From contig OX578280.1 of the NCBI GenBank assembly GCA_951217055.1, positions 46,875,882 to 46,939,881 of the forward strand: DNA of 64,000 bases, written 5' to 3'. Made by a program: the position numbers and the translations under genes. The notes beneath the pieces are model-generated. The model was not told the DNA's origin. It worked only from the letters and a program-made list of their open reading frames with translations, and did not search any database. This DNA comes from Gerris lacustris. Taxonomy: Eukaryota; Arthropoda; Insecta; Hemiptera; Gerridae. Of this stretch, positions 61,331 to 64,000 are shown piece after piece. Positions within the stretch are counted from its first letter, which is position 1; each line of letters opens with the position of its first letter.

Positions 61331-61816
61331 TAAGTAGAAATAAAATATAAATTTCAATAAAATGTGTACAAAGGTAATAAAACGTGTGGGTAAAAAAACG
61401 TTTAAGTAAAATGCTATATTTTTTTTTATTTTTATAATGCGCCCTACAACTTAGATACTAAAAGTACCTCTGTACCCAAATACGCTAAGGTACAGGTACG
61501 AAAAGGGTACTGTGCTTTCAAGTGTTATTTGGCGCAACTTTTGACCGAAGGAAATTTTCGAGCTGATAAATCCTTCGACGCTATTAGCCCCACATTGGGG
61601 TAACCTACCCCCTGCACGGCACTCTAAAAGTACAAAAGGGCACTAAAGTACCAACCAAGTACATTTTTTCGAAAATATTTTTGCACACATTTGGTACATT
61701 TTAAAAGGCCTTTCTAACGATACCTCTGTCATATCGGTACAACGTCCTCTTCTGGTTACGCCTACCCAACAAAGACATCCTTCACATAGACGTAACTCCC
61801 GAAGTAGGAATCGGAA

Positions 61817-61849
61817 ATATAATAATATAATAATAATAATAATAATAAT
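61817..61849. repeat. (AAT)n microsatellite
   Basis: About eleven AAT/ATA units, slightly interrupted at the left. Confidence 0.9.
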
Positions 61850-63072
61850 CTTTATTTGCTTATAGAAACAAAGTTTCCCTGCAAAGGGGTGTACAAATGT
61901 GCATATAAGTTTAAATAATGCAGAGAGAGAAAAAAACAAATTGGAATCGGAAATATAAAAACAAACCGGATTCTTAAAGAGGACCATTTGACCTAAAGTT
62001 CAGTACCCTTTTGAATCCTGTCTGATTAAAATTTCAAACAGCCCAGAAGGTCAAAGTCGAAATTTCGGAAAAACACGATATTCGTGTGTTTTTTCGTCGA
62101 GGTACTCGCATTCCCCTCCTCGAAGGTACTAAAAAAAGGGGATTGCGCTTACCCCTTGAAAAAGTCATTTTTAGAGCATACGAAGAAGAGTAGGAGAGTA
62201 CTTTTGTTTTCTCCCTACGTACCTCCTATGTACCATCTTGTACCTCGAAATTTAAAGTACCATATCTCAAAAAGTAAAAGTACTATCGAGTTTAAAATCA
62301 AAACGCCAAGATCATCACTTCATAGGCTTTTAGGGCTCAAAAGCCGAAGAGCGTCGTATTAATGCCCTAGGAGGAGATACGTGGTAAAAAGTGTTTTGTT
62401 CGCTTTTATGGGCCTGAAACGTGATAATTTTAAAAATGTTTTTGCATCACTTTACTCTTCCCAAGGTCTTTCCAACGATATACGTCACCCCGTACCAAAT
62501 AACTCCGGTTTTCTGATTGGCGAAAAAACATATTCTCGATGTCGCCCCTAAGCGGGGGTGCCCGTAAAAAAAAAAATTAAAATTTACTCGAGGTTATTAA
62601 TGTGCAACAACATTCCTTCTTGGTTTGGTACTTTTTCAGTAGAGTATCTTGAAACCAAAGATCGTTGAATTAAAACCCTTGTATTTTTATCTTTTATTTT
62701 TTGGTCTTAAAGAGAGCCCGAGAGCCTGTGTAGCTTTAGTCACTTTTCACGTCTGCTCGGCCATTAATGACTCAAGACCTGCACAAGGACGTGGGTATAT
62801 CCTGTGCCACGATACTCTAATTTGTATGGCTCACTAATAATCATACCATACTCGCATTGGTGGTACATTGTACAGATTGTTATGCTGTGTGAAGGGCCTA
62901 GAACTCTTCACAGCGGACCACGGGGATTCGGGGATAGTAAAAATTGGACGATTAAGGGCCTGTCTAGCCTAACTGCTAGGATCGAGCAGGAGATTCAGCT
63001 CGTTGTTTAACAACTATTACTAGTCTAAACTTGTTTCTTCTAAAGTAGTTTCTTATTATGAATAACCTTCTA

Positions 63073-63233
63073 AAGCCGGCCATACACATTGCGGTATATC
63101 TGATAGGTAAACCTTCACAGGTAACCCAGAGCTGTGTGCTAGCATAACTGTGCAGTTATGCCATAACTTAATAGCACACACCCTCCTGTTCAGGTTTATC
63201 TGTCAGGTATACCACAACGTGTATGGCCTGCTT
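63073..63233. mobile_element. MITE with AAAGC-GGCCATACAC termini
   Basis: AAAGCCGGCCATACACATTG then CGGTATA on the left pairs with TATACCACAACGTGTATGGCC then TGCTTTA on the right. Internal arms ATCTGATAGGTAAACC and GGTTTATCTGTCAGGTAT are also related, as are ACTGTGCAGTTATG palindromes. A CACAG-GT inside could mimic an exon start but leads to no collagen sequence. Confidence 0.7.
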
Positions 63234-63946
63234 TATATCTTTCTTTAGCGTAGGTATTAACTTCCAAAGAACAAATGCAAATTATTCTTATTATAAGCAA
63301 CACTGTTTAGAATAATCCCCACTTAATGGCGTCACATTGCACCTTGAGCATGATTCCTGTAATCAAATCTCTGGTCAAACTTTTCCTTTTTCAAAACATC
63401 AGGATTCACAAAATATCTAACGCAGAACTTACTCTCCGGATGTTCAATATTTCTTATCTCTATTCAAAATTAACCCCCTAAAAGGAATATCATTGAGCAA
63501 TGCCGACTTCAAACTACTATTGGACATCTTTAGTACTGTTATGAGTAGAAATGGGTTCTCAGAAAAGACAAACAATGAGTTAAAGTTGAGTCAGAGAATT
63601 AAATCTGACTTTCGGCCACTTTTATACTAGTTGTGAAACGTCTTTCTTCGTTAATAATCTAGTGTTTCCCACGCTCATTTTAAAAGATTTTGCTATTGAG
63701 CTTACCGATGATATCGGAAGCATTATGATCATTCTAAAGAACGATTTTTTTATGCCCCCAAATTCAAAAATTTCTTGACATAATCCGACAAATCTCTCTT
63801 GACATAATCTCTGCCGTTTAACATTTTTGTGAACCACCAAAAAAATTTAAATCGTTTACGCAAATTTGATACTGCATAAAAAAATGTGACCTCGAAGCTA
63901 GTCTAATTATTAAAGGCGAAGAAGCCATGTGCCACACAGAAATTGA

Positions 63947-63950
<4 letters not shown>

Positions 63951-63980
<30 letters not shown>

Positions 63981-63997
63981 CAATAAAAATATTTATT
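63951..63997 (-). mobile_element. Poly-A end of a retrocopy continuing beyond the window
   Basis: On the minus strand an AATAAA (63992-63997) is followed 11 nt later by 30 consecutive A (63951-63980). This is the 3' end of a retrotransposed transcript or LINE whose body would lie past position 64000. The flanking GTGTGGCACATGGCTTCTTC belongs to the dispersed family at 1494 and 56036, possibly the insertion target. Confidence 0.5.
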
Positions 63998-64000
63998 AAA

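Larger units (their letters stand above)
59739..64000. other. Start of intron 16, no exon found
   Basis: GTCAGT opens an intron running past the window end. I looked for acceptors followed by Gly-X-Y codons and found none. Repeats are listed separately. 62750-63010 and 63240-63900 carry no recognised content. Confidence 0.7.

Noticed and set aside
63110..63125. CACAG followed by GT as acceptor of the next collagen exon
   Set aside because: Phase would fit, but the reading gives no Gly-X-Y triplets and the site lies inside a MITE.

Overview
The window is animal nuclear DNA, almost certainly from an arthropod. Short exons with consensus GT/AG borders sit far apart in AT-rich introns crowded with transposon remains. 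The mixture of Helitron termini, a Penelope-like element with a GIY-YIG domain, tRNA- and 5S-derived SINE-like pieces and many MITEs fits an insect with a large genome. A hemipteran is my guess, from overall impression only.

One gene is recognisable, on the + strand across nearly the whole window. Sixteen exons between 8773 and 59738 encode 583 residues of a FACIT-type collagen (fibril-associated collagen with interrupted triple helices). Exons 1-2 encode the C-terminal part of a thrombospondin N-terminal-like (TSPN/LamG) domain. Exon 3 carries a CDTTC linker and the first Gly-X-Y triplets. Exons 4-14 encode a collagen helix with short interruptions. Exons 15-16 encode a cysteine-containing non-collagenous segment resembling the NC2 region of FACIT collagens, then the start of another helix. 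All exon phases agree. The signal peptide, the first part of TSPN, the last helix, the C-terminal domain and the promoter lie outside the window.

Layout: 1-8772 is upstream intron or flank with foldback elements, a 39-bp minisatellite, AT microsatellites, a Harbinger-like MITE and a 1-kb compound repeat. 8773-34584 holds five small exons separated by 4.5-7.6 kb introns with a 5S-like repeat, SINE copies, several TIR elements and two head-to-tail Helitron copies (20065-23633). 34495-36453 is a compact cluster of four exons. 36454-52223 holds exons 9-11, a SINE, a multi-copy repeat block, a hammerhead-ribozyme-like core (45150-45172) and a rearranged, dead Penelope-like retroelement (47875-50070) with its own hammerhead-like core. 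52224-59738 holds exons 12-16. 59739-64000 is intron with a tandem repeat, a 61-nt perfect palindrome, a MITE and the poly-A end of a retrocopy that continues past the window.

No tRNA gene, intact rRNA gene, CRISPR array or intact transposase was found. The most interesting signals beyond the gene are the hammerhead-like cores, a set of related hairpin-CGAAA motifs, two long near-perfect palindromes, and a possible decayed duplicate of exon 9.
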